The translations under genes were made by a program, and so were the position numbers. Below the pieces are notes generated by a model. The model was not told the DNA's origin. It made no database searches and was given only the letters and a program-made list of their open reading frames with translations. A DNA stretch of 61,673 nt, from the NCBI GenBank assembly GCA_017883075.1, contig JADGOI010000002.1, positions 1 through 61,673 on the forward strand. The letters are read 5' to 3'. Origin of the DNA: Acidimicrobiales bacterium (GTDB taxonomy: Bacteria > Actinomycetota > Acidimicrobiia > Acidimicrobiales > RAAP-2). How positions within the stretch are numbered: position 1 is the stretch's first letter; each line of letters opens with the position of its first letter. Shown one piece after another: positions 23,577-32,981 of this stretch.

Positions 23577-24998
23577 ATGCGAGTGACGGAGTTGCTCGGA
23601 AGCGTCGACGTCATCGGAACCCGTGGGGACCCGGGCGCGGTCGACGTGAGCGGCATTGAATTCGACAGTCGCCATGTCAGGGTGGGATCCCTCTTCTGTT
23701 GTGTCCCCGGACGGACCTCCGACGGTCATGACTTCGCCGCCGCCGCCGTGCGAGGTGGTGCCACCGCCCTCGTCTGTGAGAGGTTCCTCGACGTCGATGT
23801 TCCCCAGGTTCGGGTGGCCGAAGGTGGGGTCAGGCCGGCAATGGCCCAGGTGGCTTCCGCGTTCTTCGGGTTTCCCTCCCACCACATGGCGATGGTGGGG
23901 GTGACGGGCACAAACGGTAAGACCACCGTGACCCACCTGGTACTGTCGATTCTCACCGCGGCCGGAACGCCGGCCGCGGTGATCGGCACGCTGACCGGTG
24001 AGCGGACGACCCCGGAGTCACCGGAACTCCAGGCCACGCTGGCCGGGATGCGGGATGAGGGTCGCCAGGCGGTGGCCATGGAGGTGTCATCCCACGCGTT
24101 GACCCAGCACCGTGTGGATGGGATCGTGTTCGATGTCTCCGCGTTCACCAACCTCAGCCATGATCATCTCGACCACCACCACTCCATGGAGGCATACTTC
24201 GCAGCCAAGGCGAGCTTGTTCGCCCCGGAGAGGACCCGGTTGGCCGTGGTCAACGTGGACGATCCCTGGGGTGCACGGCTTTCGCGGCAAATGGGCGGAG
24301 TCGGCGTGCTCGACGTTCGCCGATCGGACGCCTCCGACGTCATGCTCACCATTGGCTCATCGTCGTTCCGGTGGCGGGGGCGCCACGTGACCTTGCCGCT
24401 CTCGGGGGCATTCAATGTCGACAATGCTCTTCTGGCCGCGGCCATAGCCACCGGCCTCGGAGTCGAGGAGGATGCCATCGTGGACGGGCTCGCCACGGTG
24501 ACTCCGCCGGCAGGTCGGATGGACGTCGTGACAACCGGCCCCCCGTTCGCCGTCCTGGTGGACTTCGCTCATACCCCGGCCGCACTCGATGCTGCGCTTG
24601 CCTCCGCGCGTCGGCTGGCCGGACCGGGGAGAGTTGTGTGCATGTTCGGGTGCGGGGGGGACCGCGATGCCGAGAAACGTCCGATGATGGGGGAGGTCGT
24701 CGGCCGATTGGCCGACGTGGCCGTGCTCACCTCGGACAACCCCCGGTCGGAGGACCCGTTGGCCATCATGGCCCAGGTTCGAGCCGGTATCGGGCCCGGA
24801 GTCGAACTGCTGATGGAGCCGGACCGGTCCACCGCGATTTCGCGAACCGTGGCCCTCGGTCGTGCCGGTGATGTGATCCTGTTGGCCGGAAAAGGCCACG
24901 AAACCACCCAGGTGATCGGTGACCGGGTCATTCCCTTTGACGATCGGGCAGAGGCTCGACGGGCGCTGGCTGCCCTCGACATGGGGGATCGTCGATGA
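23577..24998 (+). CDS. murE: UDP-N-acetylmuramoyl-tripeptide synthetase MurE (meso-DAP adding)
   Basis: Adds the third stem amino acid to UDP-MurNAc-dipeptide. The ATP motif is VGVTGTNGKTTVTHLV, followed by AMEVSSHALTQHRV, NLSHDHLDHH and HTPAALDAAL. The recognition motif is DNPRSEDP, which marks enzymes that add meso-diaminopimelate rather than lysine. At 473 aa the length is typical. There is a 53-nt gap after ftsI. Its stop overlaps mraY directly (ATGA), so no murF lies between them. Confidence 0.95.
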   Translation: MRVTELLGSVDVIGTRGDPGAVDVSGIEFDSRHVRVGSLFCCVPGRTSDGHDFAAAAVRGGATALVCERFLDVDVPQVRVAEGGVRPAMAQVASAFFGFPSHHMAMVGVTGTNGKTTVTHLVLSILTAAGTPAAVIGTLTGERTTPESPELQATLAGMRDEGRQAVAMEVSSHALTQHRVDGIVFDVSAFTNLSHDHLDHHHSMEAYFAAKASLFAPERTRLAVVNVDDPWGARLSRQMGGVGVLDVRRSDASDVMLTIGSSSFRWRGRHVTLPLSGAFNVDNALLAAAIATGLGVEEDAIVDGLATVTPPAGRMDVVTTGPPFAVLVDFAHTPAALDAALASARRLAGPGRVVCMFGCGGDRDAEKRPMMGEVVGRLADVAVLTSDNPRSEDPLAIMAQVRAGIGPGVELLMEPDRSTAISRTVALGRAGDVILLAGKGHETTQVIGDRVIPFDDRAEARRALAALDMGDRR

Positions 24999-26032
24999 TC
25001 TCATTGATGACCTCGGGTGGCGTGGCCTTGTTGGTGGCGGCACTTCTGACCCCGATCCTCATCGGCTGGCTCATCAAGCACAACATCGGCCAGCAAATTC
25101 GTGAGGACGGTCCCCAGGTACACATCGCCAAGGCCGGTACCCCGACCATGGGTGGTATCGGTATCGTCATTGCGGTCATCATCGGTTACCTGGCCGCCCG
25201 CGCCATCCCCGGCACGGAGTTCTCTCCCTCTGGGTTGTTGGTGCTGTTGACGGTGTTGGGGGCGTCGTTGATCGGGTTTGCCGACGACTGGATCAAGGTC
25301 CGTCACCGCCGCAGCCTGGGCCTGAACAAGCGGACCAAGTTCGGCGCGCAAATCGGCCTCGGTCTGGTGTTCTCGTTTCTCTCGGTGTACTGGGCCCACG
25401 TGTCGACCAACCTGTCCTTCACCCGTTACAACTCATTTGGGATCCATTTGGGCACCGGGATATGGGTGGTCTGGGCCACCGTGATCATCGCCGCCACCGC
25501 CAATGCGGTGAACCTGACCGATGGCCTGGATGGCCTGGCTGCCGGGTCTTCGACATTCTGCTTCGCCGTTCTGGCTGTGATCGGCTACTGGCAGTACCGT
25601 CACTTCGGGATCTATCACGTCGCCGACGCCCTCGATTTGGCTCTGGCCTCGGTGGCCATGGCCGGTGCCTGCCTGGGATTTCTCTGGTGGAATGCCGCTC
25701 CGGCCAAGATCTTCATGGGTGACACAGGTTCGCTGTCGATCGGATCAGGGCTGGCCGCCTTGTGTCTGTTGATGAACCTTGATCTTCTGCTGGCCATCAT
25801 TGGAGGCTTGTTCGTTATCGTGACCTTGTCGGTGGTGATCCAAGTGATCAGCTTCCGGGTCTTTCATCGGCGAGTGTTCCGAATGGCCCCGATCCATCAC
25901 CATTTCGAACTGATGGGGTGGCCCGAGACAACCGTGATCATCCGATTCTGGATCCTGGCCAGCCTGTTCGCCGTCGGCGGTCTCGGAATCTTCTATGGCG
26001 ATTTTCTCTCCGTGTACAAGTCGGCGGGATGA
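24995..26032 (+). CDS. mraY: phospho-N-acetylmuramoyl-pentapeptide-transferase MraY
   Basis: Polytopic membrane enzyme (about 10 helices, 345 aa) that makes lipid I from UDP-MurNAc-pentapeptide and undecaprenyl phosphate. GTPTMGGIGIV, FADDWIKVRHRRSLGLNKRTK (Mg-binding Asp pair), NLTDGLDGLAAG, FMGDTGSLSIG and MAPIHHHFELMGWPE are all intact. The start overlaps murE. murD would normally follow but does not. Confidence 0.97.
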   Translation: MISLMTSGGVALLVAALLTPILIGWLIKHNIGQQIREDGPQVHIAKAGTPTMGGIGIVIAVIIGYLAARAIPGTEFSPSGLLVLLTVLGASLIGFADDWIKVRHRRSLGLNKRTKFGAQIGLGLVFSFLSVYWAHVSTNLSFTRYNSFGIHLGTGIWVVWATVIIAATANAVNLTDGLDGLAAGSSTFCFAVLAVIGYWQYRHFGIYHVADALDLALASVAMAGACLGFLWWNAAPAKIFMGDTGSLSIGSGLAALCLLMNLDLLLAIIGGLFVIVTLSVVIQVISFRVFHRRVFRMAPIHHHFELMGWPETTVIIRFWILASLFAVGGLGIFYGDFLSVYKSAG

Positions 26033-26073
26033 TGGCGGTGGGATTCAACTTCGCGCGGGTTCGAATCAGATGA
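26032..26073 (+). other. 13-codon open frame at the murD position
   Basis: An ATG overlapping the mraY stop (TGATG) opens MAVGFNFARVRIR and then stops. The junction looks like the start of an operon gene, and murD normally follows here. It could be a decayed start or chance. No other murD-like sequence is visible before ftsW. Confidence 0.25.
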
Positions 26074-26109
26074 GACGGAGGCTCCACCACTTGGGTACCC
26101 GGCTAAGGG

Positions 26110-27426
26110 ATGCTGGTGCTGTCCATGGTTGACACCTCGAGCATCCGAACACCATCTCGAAGCCCTTCACACCGTTCCACCACGCGCGGACGCCAACCGT
26201 CACGCCGAACCCGGCGCCCGTCGACCACGAGTGCGGCATCCCGTCGTGCGGGAGCCGCTCACCCGAGATCGGCCGCGGCTTCCTCGAGGCTTGCCCGTGT
26301 TCCCAACGTCACACGCCTGACAGTTCTGGTGGGGGTGTTGTGTGTGTTCGGTCTGGTCATGGTTGGATCGGCGTCCCCGGTCATCTCGATGGGCCTCTAC
26401 GGGTCGACCTGGGCAATCTTCATCCGCCAGGTGATGTGGATGGGCGTCGGAGTCGTGGCGATGCTGGCGTTCCGGCGGATCGACTACCGGAAATGGCGAA
26501 AGATCCGGGTGCCGCTGTTGGTGGGGACCATGGGGATGTTGGTCGCGGTGCTCACGCCAGGTCTGGGCGTCACCGCCGGTGGCTCCTCACGCTGGATTGG
26601 ATTCGGGCAGTTTCGCCTCCAGCCGTCCGAGTTGATGAAACTCGCGCTCGTGGTCTTCGCTGCCGATTTGTTGACCCGTCGGGTGGACAGAACCTCGGAC
26701 ACGAAGTCGGTGATCCTCCCGGTGCTCATCATCTTGGGGATCTCATCGCTGCTGATTCTGAAGCAGCCGGACATGGGTACCGCCCTGGTTCTTTGTTGTG
26801 TCGCATTCGGGATCCTCTTCATGGGCGGCGTCCCCATGCGCCCGATCGTAAAGATTCTGATCGCCTTCGTGGCATTGGCCCTGGTGGTGGGGTTGGCTGA
26901 CCCCTACCGGCGGGACCGAATTCTGTCGTTCCTAAGCCCGGGTGCCAATCATTCCGGTTCGGGGTACCAGGTCTGGCAGTCCCTCATCGGGCTTGGTTCC
27001 GGTCATCTGTTCGGTCTCGGTCTGGGCGGCGGCCGCCAGAAGTGGGGCCTTCTGCCCAATGCTCACACCGACTTCATCTTCTCGGTGGTGGGGGAAGAAC
27101 TCGGGCTCGTGGGTGCGGTCGTGCTCCTGGGCCTGTTCTTCCTCTTTGCCTGGTATGGGTTACAGGCGGCCACCCGGGCACCCGACCGGTTCGGCAGCCT
27201 CATGGCCATCGGCGTGACGGTCTGGATCACCAGTCAGGCGTTGATCAATATCGGTGCGGTCATCGGTGTCCTGCCGGTGACGGGCATCCCCCTCCCGTTC
27301 GTTTCCTTCGGAGGGTCGTCGCTGGTGATCTCCATGGCTGCCGTGGGCATTCTGTTGAACATCGCCGGACACGAACGCCTACCGCGGCCTGCGGCGCGTA
27401 CGGCCCGACGACCGCCCTCGGCATGA
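26110..27426 (+). CDS. ftsW: septal glycosyltransferase FtsW (SEDS family)
   Basis: Polymerises glycan strands from lipid II with FtsI. An unusually long basic Ser/Arg/Thr-rich cytoplasmic tail (about 65 residues) precedes the SEDS core of about ten helices. Core motifs include GGSSRWIGFGQFRLQPSELMKLALVVFAADLL, KQPDMGTALV and the C-terminal GIPLPFVSFGGSSLVISMAAVGILLN. It is 438 aa from ATG 26110; ATG 26125 is an alternative. Its stop overlaps murG. Confidence 0.95.
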   Translation: MLVLSMVDTSSIRTPSRSPSHRSTTRGRQPSRRTRRPSTTSAASRRAGAAHPRSAAASSRLARVPNVTRLTVLVGVLCVFGLVMVGSASPVISMGLYGSTWAIFIRQVMWMGVGVVAMLAFRRIDYRKWRKIRVPLLVGTMGMLVAVLTPGLGVTAGGSSRWIGFGQFRLQPSELMKLALVVFAADLLTRRVDRTSDTKSVILPVLIILGISSLLILKQPDMGTALVLCCVAFGILFMGGVPMRPIVKILIAFVALALVVGLADPYRRDRILSFLSPGANHSGSGYQVWQSLIGLGSGHLFGLGLGGGRQKWGLLPNAHTDFIFSVVGEELGLVGAVVLLGLFFLFAWYGLQAATRAPDRFGSLMAIGVTVWITSQALINIGAVIGVLPVTGIPLPFVSFGGSSLVISMAAVGILLNIAGHERLPRPAARTARRPPSA

Positions 27427-28559
27427 TGGTGCGACGGTACGCGTTGATGGCGGGAGGAGGTACCGCCGGCCACCTCCAACCGGCGTTGGCGATCGCCGAA
27501 TCCCTCGTCTCACGTGGCCATGATCGGGAGGCCATCGAGTTCGTGGGCTCTTCCCGGGGACAGGACCGAATCGCCCTCGACGGCAGAGGGTTCCCCGTTA
27601 CCTTGTTGCCCGGCCGGGGGATCAACCGCAGCATGCGGCCGAGGGTGATCGTCCAGAACCTGGGAGCGCTGGTCGGGTTGGGGATAGCCCTCGTCCGTGC
27701 CTTGGGCCTGGTGGCAAGCCGCCGCCCCCGGGTGGTCGTGTCGGTGGGTGGGTATGCGAGCCTTCCCGCTTCCTTGGGCGCATTGGCACTGGGGGTTCCG
27801 TTGGTGCTCGTGAATGTGGACGCGGCCCCGGGGGTCGCCAATCGCCTTCTCGGCCGCTTCGCCCGGGCCAGCGCGGTGGGCTGGCCCGGCACCCGCTTGC
27901 CTCGGGCCGTAGTGACCGGGACGCCGGTGCGGACCGACATCGCCGTCGTCGGCCGTTCCCCGGACGATCGCCGGGCCGCCCGTCGGGTACTCGGGCTGCC
28001 GACCGGCTGTCCGACGGTGGCGGTGTTCGGAGGGTCCCTCGGGGCCCGCAGCATCAACGCGGCGGCGGTGGGTCTGGCCGAGCAATGGAAGGATCGGGAT
28101 GACCGGTCGATCTATCACATCGTGGGGCGACGGGACTGGGAGGCGACCCAGGCGGCAGCCGCAATACCTGGATACTCCGACCGAGTGGTCCGGGTCCCTT
28201 ATGAAGAGCGAATGGCAACTGTCTACGCCGCGGCCGACGTCGTCGTCTGTCGGGCAGGCGCGATGACGGTGGCTGAGCTGGCCGTGGCTGGCGTGCCTTC
28301 GGTGCTGGTGCCGCTGCCCGGGGCGCCCGGGGACCATCAGACCGCCAATGCCCGGGTCCTGGAGCGGGTCAACGGGGCAGTTCTGCTCGCCGACGGCGAC
28401 TGCGATGGACCTCGACTGGCCATCATCCTCGACCGGTTGCTGGCCGCGGACGGGGTCCTCGACGCCATGGGTCGGGCGGCCCGCTCCCTCGGGCGGCCCG
28501 ATGCCGCAGACGCCGGGGCGCAGGTGGTCGAAGAACATGCCCGGGGTGGTCCACAATGA
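27423..28559 (+). CDS. murG: UDP-GlcNAc:lipid I transferase MurG
   Basis: Adds GlcNAc to lipid I on the inner membrane face, giving lipid II. N-terminal GGGTAGHLQPALAIAESL, VVSVGGYASLPASLGALALGVPLVLVN and the C-terminal donor motif CRAGAMTVAELAVAGVPSVLVPLPGAPGDHQTANARVL. ATG 27423 overlaps the ftsW stop and gives 378 aa. The track start at 27042 is inside ftsW. Ends in an ATGA overlap with murC. Confidence 0.95.
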   Translation: MMVRRYALMAGGGTAGHLQPALAIAESLVSRGHDREAIEFVGSSRGQDRIALDGRGFPVTLLPGRGINRSMRPRVIVQNLGALVGLGIALVRALGLVASRRPRVVVSVGGYASLPASLGALALGVPLVLVNVDAAPGVANRLLGRFARASAVGWPGTRLPRAVVTGTPVRTDIAVVGRSPDDRRAARRVLGLPTGCPTVAVFGGSLGARSINAAAVGLAEQWKDRDDRSIYHIVGRRDWEATQAAAAIPGYSDRVVRVPYEERMATVYAAADVVVCRAGAMTVAELAVAGVPSVLVPLPGAPGDHQTANARVLERVNGAVLLADGDCDGPRLAIILDRLLAADGVLDAMGRAARSLGRPDAADAGAQVVEEHARGGPQ

Positions 28560-29965
28560 AAGGGCGAACAATGAAGAACGAGCGTACGCCGCCGAGGCTC
28601 GATCTCTCCCGGCCGATGACCGTCCACGTCGTAGGGATTGGCGGAGCCGGGATGAGTGCGATCGCCATGGTGCTCGCGGCAATGGGCCATACGGTGACCG
28701 GAAGCGACCTGAAGGACTCATCGGTCACCGACCGATTGCGGGCTGCGGGGATATCCGTGGCCGTGGGCCATGACGCGGCAAATCTGGGAGCGGCCGACGT
28801 CGTGACCCGTTCTTCCGCAGTGAGCGACCTCAACCCCGAGGTGGTCGAGGCCGTGCGCCGGGGGGTCTCGGTCTACCGCCGGGCTGAGGCATTGACGGCC
28901 ATTGCCTCCTTGCGGCGATGTATCGCGGTGGCCGGGACCCACGGGAAGACAACCACAGCTTCGATGCTGGCCCTGATTCTGGTCGAGGCGGGACTGCGCC
29001 CATCGTTCATCATTGGCGGCGAAGTCAATGAAATCGGGACCAATGCTGTCTGGGACGACGGAGAGTGGTTGGTGGTCGAAGCCGACGAGAGTGATGGGAC
29101 GTTCCTGTCTCTGGATCCCGCCATCGCCATCGTGACCAATGTGGAGGCCGACCATCTCGATCACTACGGCTCTTTCGACGCAGTACGGAGGGCATTCGAG
29201 GAGTTCGTAGCTCATGCGTCGCTGCCACCCGTGGTGGGTGGGGACGACCCCATAGCTTCGGAGATCGGGCGTCGCAACGGGGCGGAAACGGTCGGGACCG
29301 GCACGGACTGCAGCCGGAGGATGGTCAACATCAAGCCGGCCCGGAGCTCGATCTCTTTTGATCTGCTCGATGGAACAGGGGCGCCACTGGGTCACCTGGC
29401 CATTCCCGTCCCTGGGCTTCACAATGCCCGGAATGCGGCGGTGGCGGCAGTGGCCGGTCTGGCTGCCGGGGTTCCCTTCGACGCCGCAGCCCGTGCCCTG
29501 GCCAGGTTCGCCGGTGTAGCCCGTCGGTTCGAGTTCAGGGGCGACGCCAACGGCGTGACGTTCGTGGACGACTATGCCCATCTGCCCAGCGAGGTCAGGG
29601 CGATGCTGGAAGCTGCCCAGGACGGTGGCTGGCAACGAGTGGTCGCGGTTTTCCAACCCCATCGGTACAGCCGGACCCAGGCGCTGTGGGAGGAGTTCGG
29701 TGCGGCCTTCGCCGACGCTGATGTGGTGGTGGTGACCGACGTGTACGGGGCGGGTGAAGCTCCGATTCCCGGAGTGTCGGGTGAGCTGGTGGCCGACGCC
29801 ATCCGTCGGTCGAGTCCGGGCAAGACTGTGCGATACGTGCCGGGGCGGGGCGAGCTACGCCAAGTTGTCCAGGAGATCGTCCTGCCCGGGGACCTGTGCT
29901 TCACCCTCGGCGCCGGCGACCTCACGTCGCTCCCCGACGAACTCCTGGACGACCCGGGATGGTAG
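28556..29965 (+). CDS. murC: UDP-N-acetylmuramate-L-alanine ligase
   Basis: Adds the first stem residue (L-Ala) to UDP-MurNAc. VVGIGGAGMSAIAMVL is the Rossmann start, CIAVAGTHGKTTTASMLALI the ATP motif, EADESDGTFLSL and NVEADHLDHYG the central domain, and FVDDYAHLPSEVRAML with FQPHRYSRT the C-terminal domain. At 469 aa it is typical. The start overlaps the murG stop. Confidence 0.96.
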   Translation: MKGRTMKNERTPPRLDLSRPMTVHVVGIGGAGMSAIAMVLAAMGHTVTGSDLKDSSVTDRLRAAGISVAVGHDAANLGAADVVTRSSAVSDLNPEVVEAVRRGVSVYRRAEALTAIASLRRCIAVAGTHGKTTTASMLALILVEAGLRPSFIIGGEVNEIGTNAVWDDGEWLVVEADESDGTFLSLDPAIAIVTNVEADHLDHYGSFDAVRRAFEEFVAHASLPPVVGGDDPIASEIGRRNGAETVGTGTDCSRRMVNIKPARSSISFDLLDGTGAPLGHLAIPVPGLHNARNAAVAAVAGLAAGVPFDAAARALARFAGVARRFEFRGDANGVTFVDDYAHLPSEVRAMLEAAQDGGWQRVVAVFQPHRYSRTQALWEEFGAAFADADVVVVTDVYGAGEAPIPGVSGELVADAIRRSSPGKTVRYVPGRGELRQVVQEIVLPGDLCFTLGAGDLTSLPDELLDDPGW

Positions 29966-29972
29966 GCGGGCG

Positions 29973-30905
29973 GTGACGGACGTCTCCGACGACCTGCGTC
30001 GCGTTGGGGAAGCCCTTGGGCACCGGGCGCAGTGGGATGCCCCCCTTGGTGCGCGCACCACCTACCGGGTGGGAGGGACAGCCGCACTCCTTGTCGAGCC
30101 AGCCGATGAAGATGACCTGGTGGAGGTGGCCAGGGCGGTCAATGGGGTGCCAATTCCCGTGCTGGTCCTCGGCCGGGGCTCCAATCTCCTGGTGGCCGAC
30201 GGCGGATTCTCCGGCCTGGTGGTGACGCTGGACAATGGATTTGAGGAGTTGGCAATCGACGGGATGGAGGTTCGGGCGGGGGCGTCGGTCAGTCTTCCCG
30301 TGCTGGCCCGCCGCACGACGGCGGCCGGGTTGTCCGGGCTGGAATGGGCCGTGGGGGTCCCCGGTTCGGTCGGCGGTGCCGTGCGGATGAACGCAGGTGG
30401 GCATGGTTCGGAAACCGTCGCCACCCTGGTTGGCTATCGATGGGTGGATCTCATGACAGCTACGGCAGCGGACGGCCGGGCCGCACAGTTGCAGAGTGGG
30501 TACCGCCATACCGCACTGTCCTCCAGCGACGTGGTTGTGTCTGCGGCCTTCAGGTTGGTCCCCGGTGACCCCGAGATCGGAGCGGCCACGATTGCCGACA
30601 TCGTGAGATGGCGCCGTGCCAACCAACCCGGTGGAAGCAATGCCGGGTCGGTCTTCACCAACCCGGACGGTGACTCAGCCGGGAGGTTGATCGAGGAGTC
30701 CGGATTGAAGGGCTTCAGGCTCGGAAGTGCCGAGGTGTCGGAGAAGCACGCCAACTTCATTCAGGCCGATGAGCATGGCTCCGCTGATGATGTGGCCAAG
30801 TTGATTGCTCATGTGCAGGCAGTGGTGGCTGAGACGACCGGGGTCACTCTCAGGACGGAAGTGCGTATGGTCGGTTTCGGTTGCCCGGGGTCCGGCGCCG
30901 GGTGA
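29973..30905 (+). CDS. murB: UDP-N-acetylenolpyruvoylglucosamine reductase
   Basis: FAD enzyme that reduces UDP-GlcNAc-enolpyruvate to UDP-MurNAc. TTYRVGGTAALLVEP, VLGRGSNLLVADGGF and GLEWAVGVPGSVGGAVRMNAGGHG bind FAD; GSVFTNPDGDSAGRLIEESGLKGFRLGSAEVSEKHANFI contains the catalytic Ser and Glu region. GTG 29973, 7 nt after murC, gives 310 aa; the track start at 29754 lies inside murC. Placement between murC and ftsQ differs from Mycobacterium, where murB is elsewhere. Confidence 0.95.
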   Translation: MTDVSDDLRRVGEALGHRAQWDAPLGARTTYRVGGTAALLVEPADEDDLVEVARAVNGVPIPVLVLGRGSNLLVADGGFSGLVVTLDNGFEELAIDGMEVRAGASVSLPVLARRTTAAGLSGLEWAVGVPGSVGGAVRMNAGGHGSETVATLVGYRWVDLMTATAADGRAAQLQSGYRHTALSSSDVVVSAAFRLVPGDPEIGAATIADIVRWRRANQPGGSNAGSVFTNPDGDSAGRLIEESGLKGFRLGSAEVSEKHANFIQADEHGSADDVAKLIAHVQAVVAETTGVTLRTEVRMVGFGCPGSGAG

Positions 30906-31708
30906 CCCCGCCACCCCGCGGCACGTCGCCCTCGGGTCGTCCATCCATCGACCCTCGGATCCGGCAACGACGTCTTGCCGTGCGGCGACGGGTCGGTCGG
31001 CGCCGCCTCCGGGTGGTCATCGCCATAGTGGCAGCGATGGCGATCGTCACCGGGGGAGCGGCACTGCTTCACACCTCGCCGTTCACCGCCCGGGTGGTAG
31101 CGGTGACCGGCACCCATCCGCATACCAGCACGGCCGCCATTGTGACGGCTGCCGGTCTGGCCCACCGACCCCTGATGATCAACGTGAGCCCGTCCGATGC
31201 CGGGGCTCGGGTGATGGCACTGCCCTTCATTGCCTCTGCCCAGGTCACCAGACACTGGCCCGACGGCGTGCAGATCGCGGTGAGTGAACGGATCGCGCTG
31301 GCCATGATGGCCGGGCCGGCCAACTCGTGGTCACAGGTGGACGGCTCAGGGCGAGTTCTGGCGGTCCAACCGACTCAGCCGACCGGTCTCATTCAACTCG
31401 TGGTATCCACGGCCAAGGGGTCCGCGGTGCCGACCGGGGTCGGAACCATGCTGCCTGCGGCAGCCGGACCCGGTTTGCAGGTGTGTCGAACTCTGCCTTT
31501 GGCCTTTTCTGCCCAGGTGATCTCCATCACCGTGGCACCGGACACAACTGTCGACCTCGCCCTCAACTCGGGCCTCACGGTGGTCATGGGCACGGTCACC
31601 GATCTGACCGTCAAGTACCAGGACGTGGCCAGTATCATCGCCCACGCCTCGCTCCAGGGGATGAAAACCATCGACGTGACGGTCCCCGAAGCACCCACCG
31701 AGAGCTGA
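30902..31708 (+). CDS. ftsQ: cell division protein FtsQ
   Basis: Bitopic septum protein linking FtsL/FtsB to the synthase. A basic N-terminal tail ([17 protein letters not shown]) is followed by one helix ([19 protein letters not shown]). The POTRA domain comes next ([26 protein letters not shown]...[26 protein letters not shown]) and then the beta domain. GTG 30902 overlaps the murB stop (GTGA) and gives 268 aa; TTG 30881 is the track start. Last gene before the ftsZ promoter. Confidence 0.9.
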   Translation: MTPPPRGTSPSGRPSIDPRIRQRRLAVRRRVGRRRLRVVIAIVAAMAIVTGGAALLHTSPFTARVVAVTGTHPHTSTAAIVTAAGLAHRPLMINVSPSDAGARVMALPFIASAQVTRHWPDGVQIAVSERIALAMMAGPANSWSQVDGSGRVLAVQPTQPTGLIQLVVSTAKGSAVPTGVGTMLPAAAGPGLQVCRTLPLAFSAQVISITVAPDTTVDLALNSGLTVVMGTVTDLTVKYQDVASIIAHASLQGMKTIDVTVPEAPTES

Positions 31709-31770
31709 TGATGGCCCATCCCTCGCCGCGGGTCCGGGACGACGTAGATTCACAACAGCGTCGATGGTGC

Positions 31771-31799
31771 TTGACCAGGTACTCCACTCACCGTATCGT
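31771..31799 (+). promoter_or_regulatory. ftsZ promoter (TTGACC-N17-TATCGT)
   Basis: TTGACC at 31771-31776 and TATCGT at 31794-31799, 17 nt apart, in the 148-nt gap before ftsZ. It would give a leader of about 50 nt with the site AAGGGA before the ATG, so ftsZ can be transcribed independently of the upstream genes. Confidence 0.75.
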
Positions 31800-31856
31800 T
31801 GTGTTGAACTCGCTGGTTGGAACGGTTTCAACCTTTTGTCGAGGGTAAGGGAATAC

Positions 31857-32981
31857 ATGACCGTTCCTGCTCAGAACAATTACTTCGCCGTCATCAAGGT
31901 GGTAGGCGTGGGAGGCGGCGGCGTAAACGCCGTCAATCGCATGATCGACGCCGGCCTTCGGGGAGTCGAGTTCATCGCGACCAATACCGACGCGCAAGCA
32001 CTCCTCATGAGCGACGCTGATCTCAAGTTGGACATCGGACGTCAGCTGACCCATGGGCTCGGGGCCGGAAGCGACCCCGAAGTCGGGCGCCTGGCGGCCG
32101 AAGAGCACCGGTCGGAGATCGAGGAGGCACTGAAGGGTGCCGACATGGTATTCATCACCGCCGGCAAGGGCGGCGGTACGGGAACCGGTGCCGCCCCGGT
32201 CGTGGCCGAAATCGCCAAGAGCCTTGGCGCTCTCACCATCGGTGTCGTGACCCGTCCATTCACCTTCGAAGGTCGTCGGCGCTCGGTCCAGGCCGAGGCT
32301 GGTATCCAGAACCTGAAAGAGAAGGTCGACACCCTCATCATCATCCCCAATGACCGGTTGCTGACCGTGTCGAGCGAAAAGACCTCCATGGTCAACGCAT
32401 TCAAGATGGCGGATGAAGTTCTCATGCAGGGCGTCCAGGGAATCACCAGCCTGATCACGATTCCCGGTCTGATAAATACAGACTTTGCCGACGTGAAGAT
32501 GATCATGAGCAATGCCGGTACAGCGATCATGGGGATCGGATCGTCCACCGGCGAGGGACGGGCGGTGAATGCAGCCCGGATGGCCATTACCAGTCCCCTT
32601 TTGGAGGCATCGATCGAGGGCGCCCGCGGTATCTTGCTCAACATCGCCGGCGGTCCCGATCTCGGTCTCTTCGAGGTCAATGAGGCAGCGGAGATCATTC
32701 ACGGGGTGGCTCACCCCGACGCCAACATCATTTTCGGAAGTGTGATCGACGAAGAGATGGGCGACGAAGTCCGGGTCACGGTGATCGCGGCTGGATTCGA
32801 ACGCTGGGAGTCCGGCGGCCGTGGCGGGGCCGAGCCGGTGCCGACCATGACCGGCCGTGACGAAGGTCGCAGCAAGGTGCTCGGTCTGGAGACCGTCCAC
32901 GAGGATATTTTCGCCTCTCCGGCGGATGACGACCTCGACATCGGGGACGACGGCTTTGACGTCCCGTCGTTCCTTCGCTGA
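31857..32981 (+). CDS. ftsZ: cell division GTPase FtsZ
   Basis: Tubulin-like GTPase that forms the Z ring. [35 protein letters not shown] binds nucleotide; [22 protein letters not shown] is the tubulin signature; NDRLL and the T7-loop region ([14 protein letters not shown]) are intact. The C-terminal peptide [11 protein letters not shown] resembles the mycobacterial DVPxF tail that binds SepF. ATG 31857, with AAGGGA upstream, gives 374 aa; the track start at 31764 is upstream of the promoter -10. No ftsA is nearby, which fits SepF serving as the membrane tether. Confidence 0.98.
   Translation: MTVPAQNNYFAVIKVVGVGGGGVNAVNRMIDAGLRGVEFIATNTDAQALLMSDADLKLDIGRQLTHGLGAGSDPEVGRLAAEEHRSEIEEALKGADMVFITAGKGGGTGTGAAPVVAEIAKSLGALTIGVVTRPFTFEGRRRSVQAEAGIQNLKEKVDTLIIIPNDRLLTVSSEKTSMVNAFKMADEVLMQGVQGITSLITIPGLINTDFADVKMIMSNAGTAIMGIGSSTGEGRAVNAARMAITSPLLEASIEGARGILLNIAGGPDLGLFEVNEAAEIIHGVAHPDANIIFGSVIDEEMGDEVRVTVIAAGFERWESGGRGGAEPVPTMTGRDEGRSKVLGLETVHEDIFASPADDDLDIGDDGFDVPSFLR

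Noticed and set aside
26041-26100. tRNA-like T-loop sequence (GGTTCGAATC) between mraY and ftsW
   Set aside because: The flanking bases do not pair into a T-stem and no acceptor, D or anticodon arm can be drawn.
31788-32900. 370-aa minus-strand ORF opposite ftsZ
   Set aside because: Shadow of ftsZ; no family resemblance.
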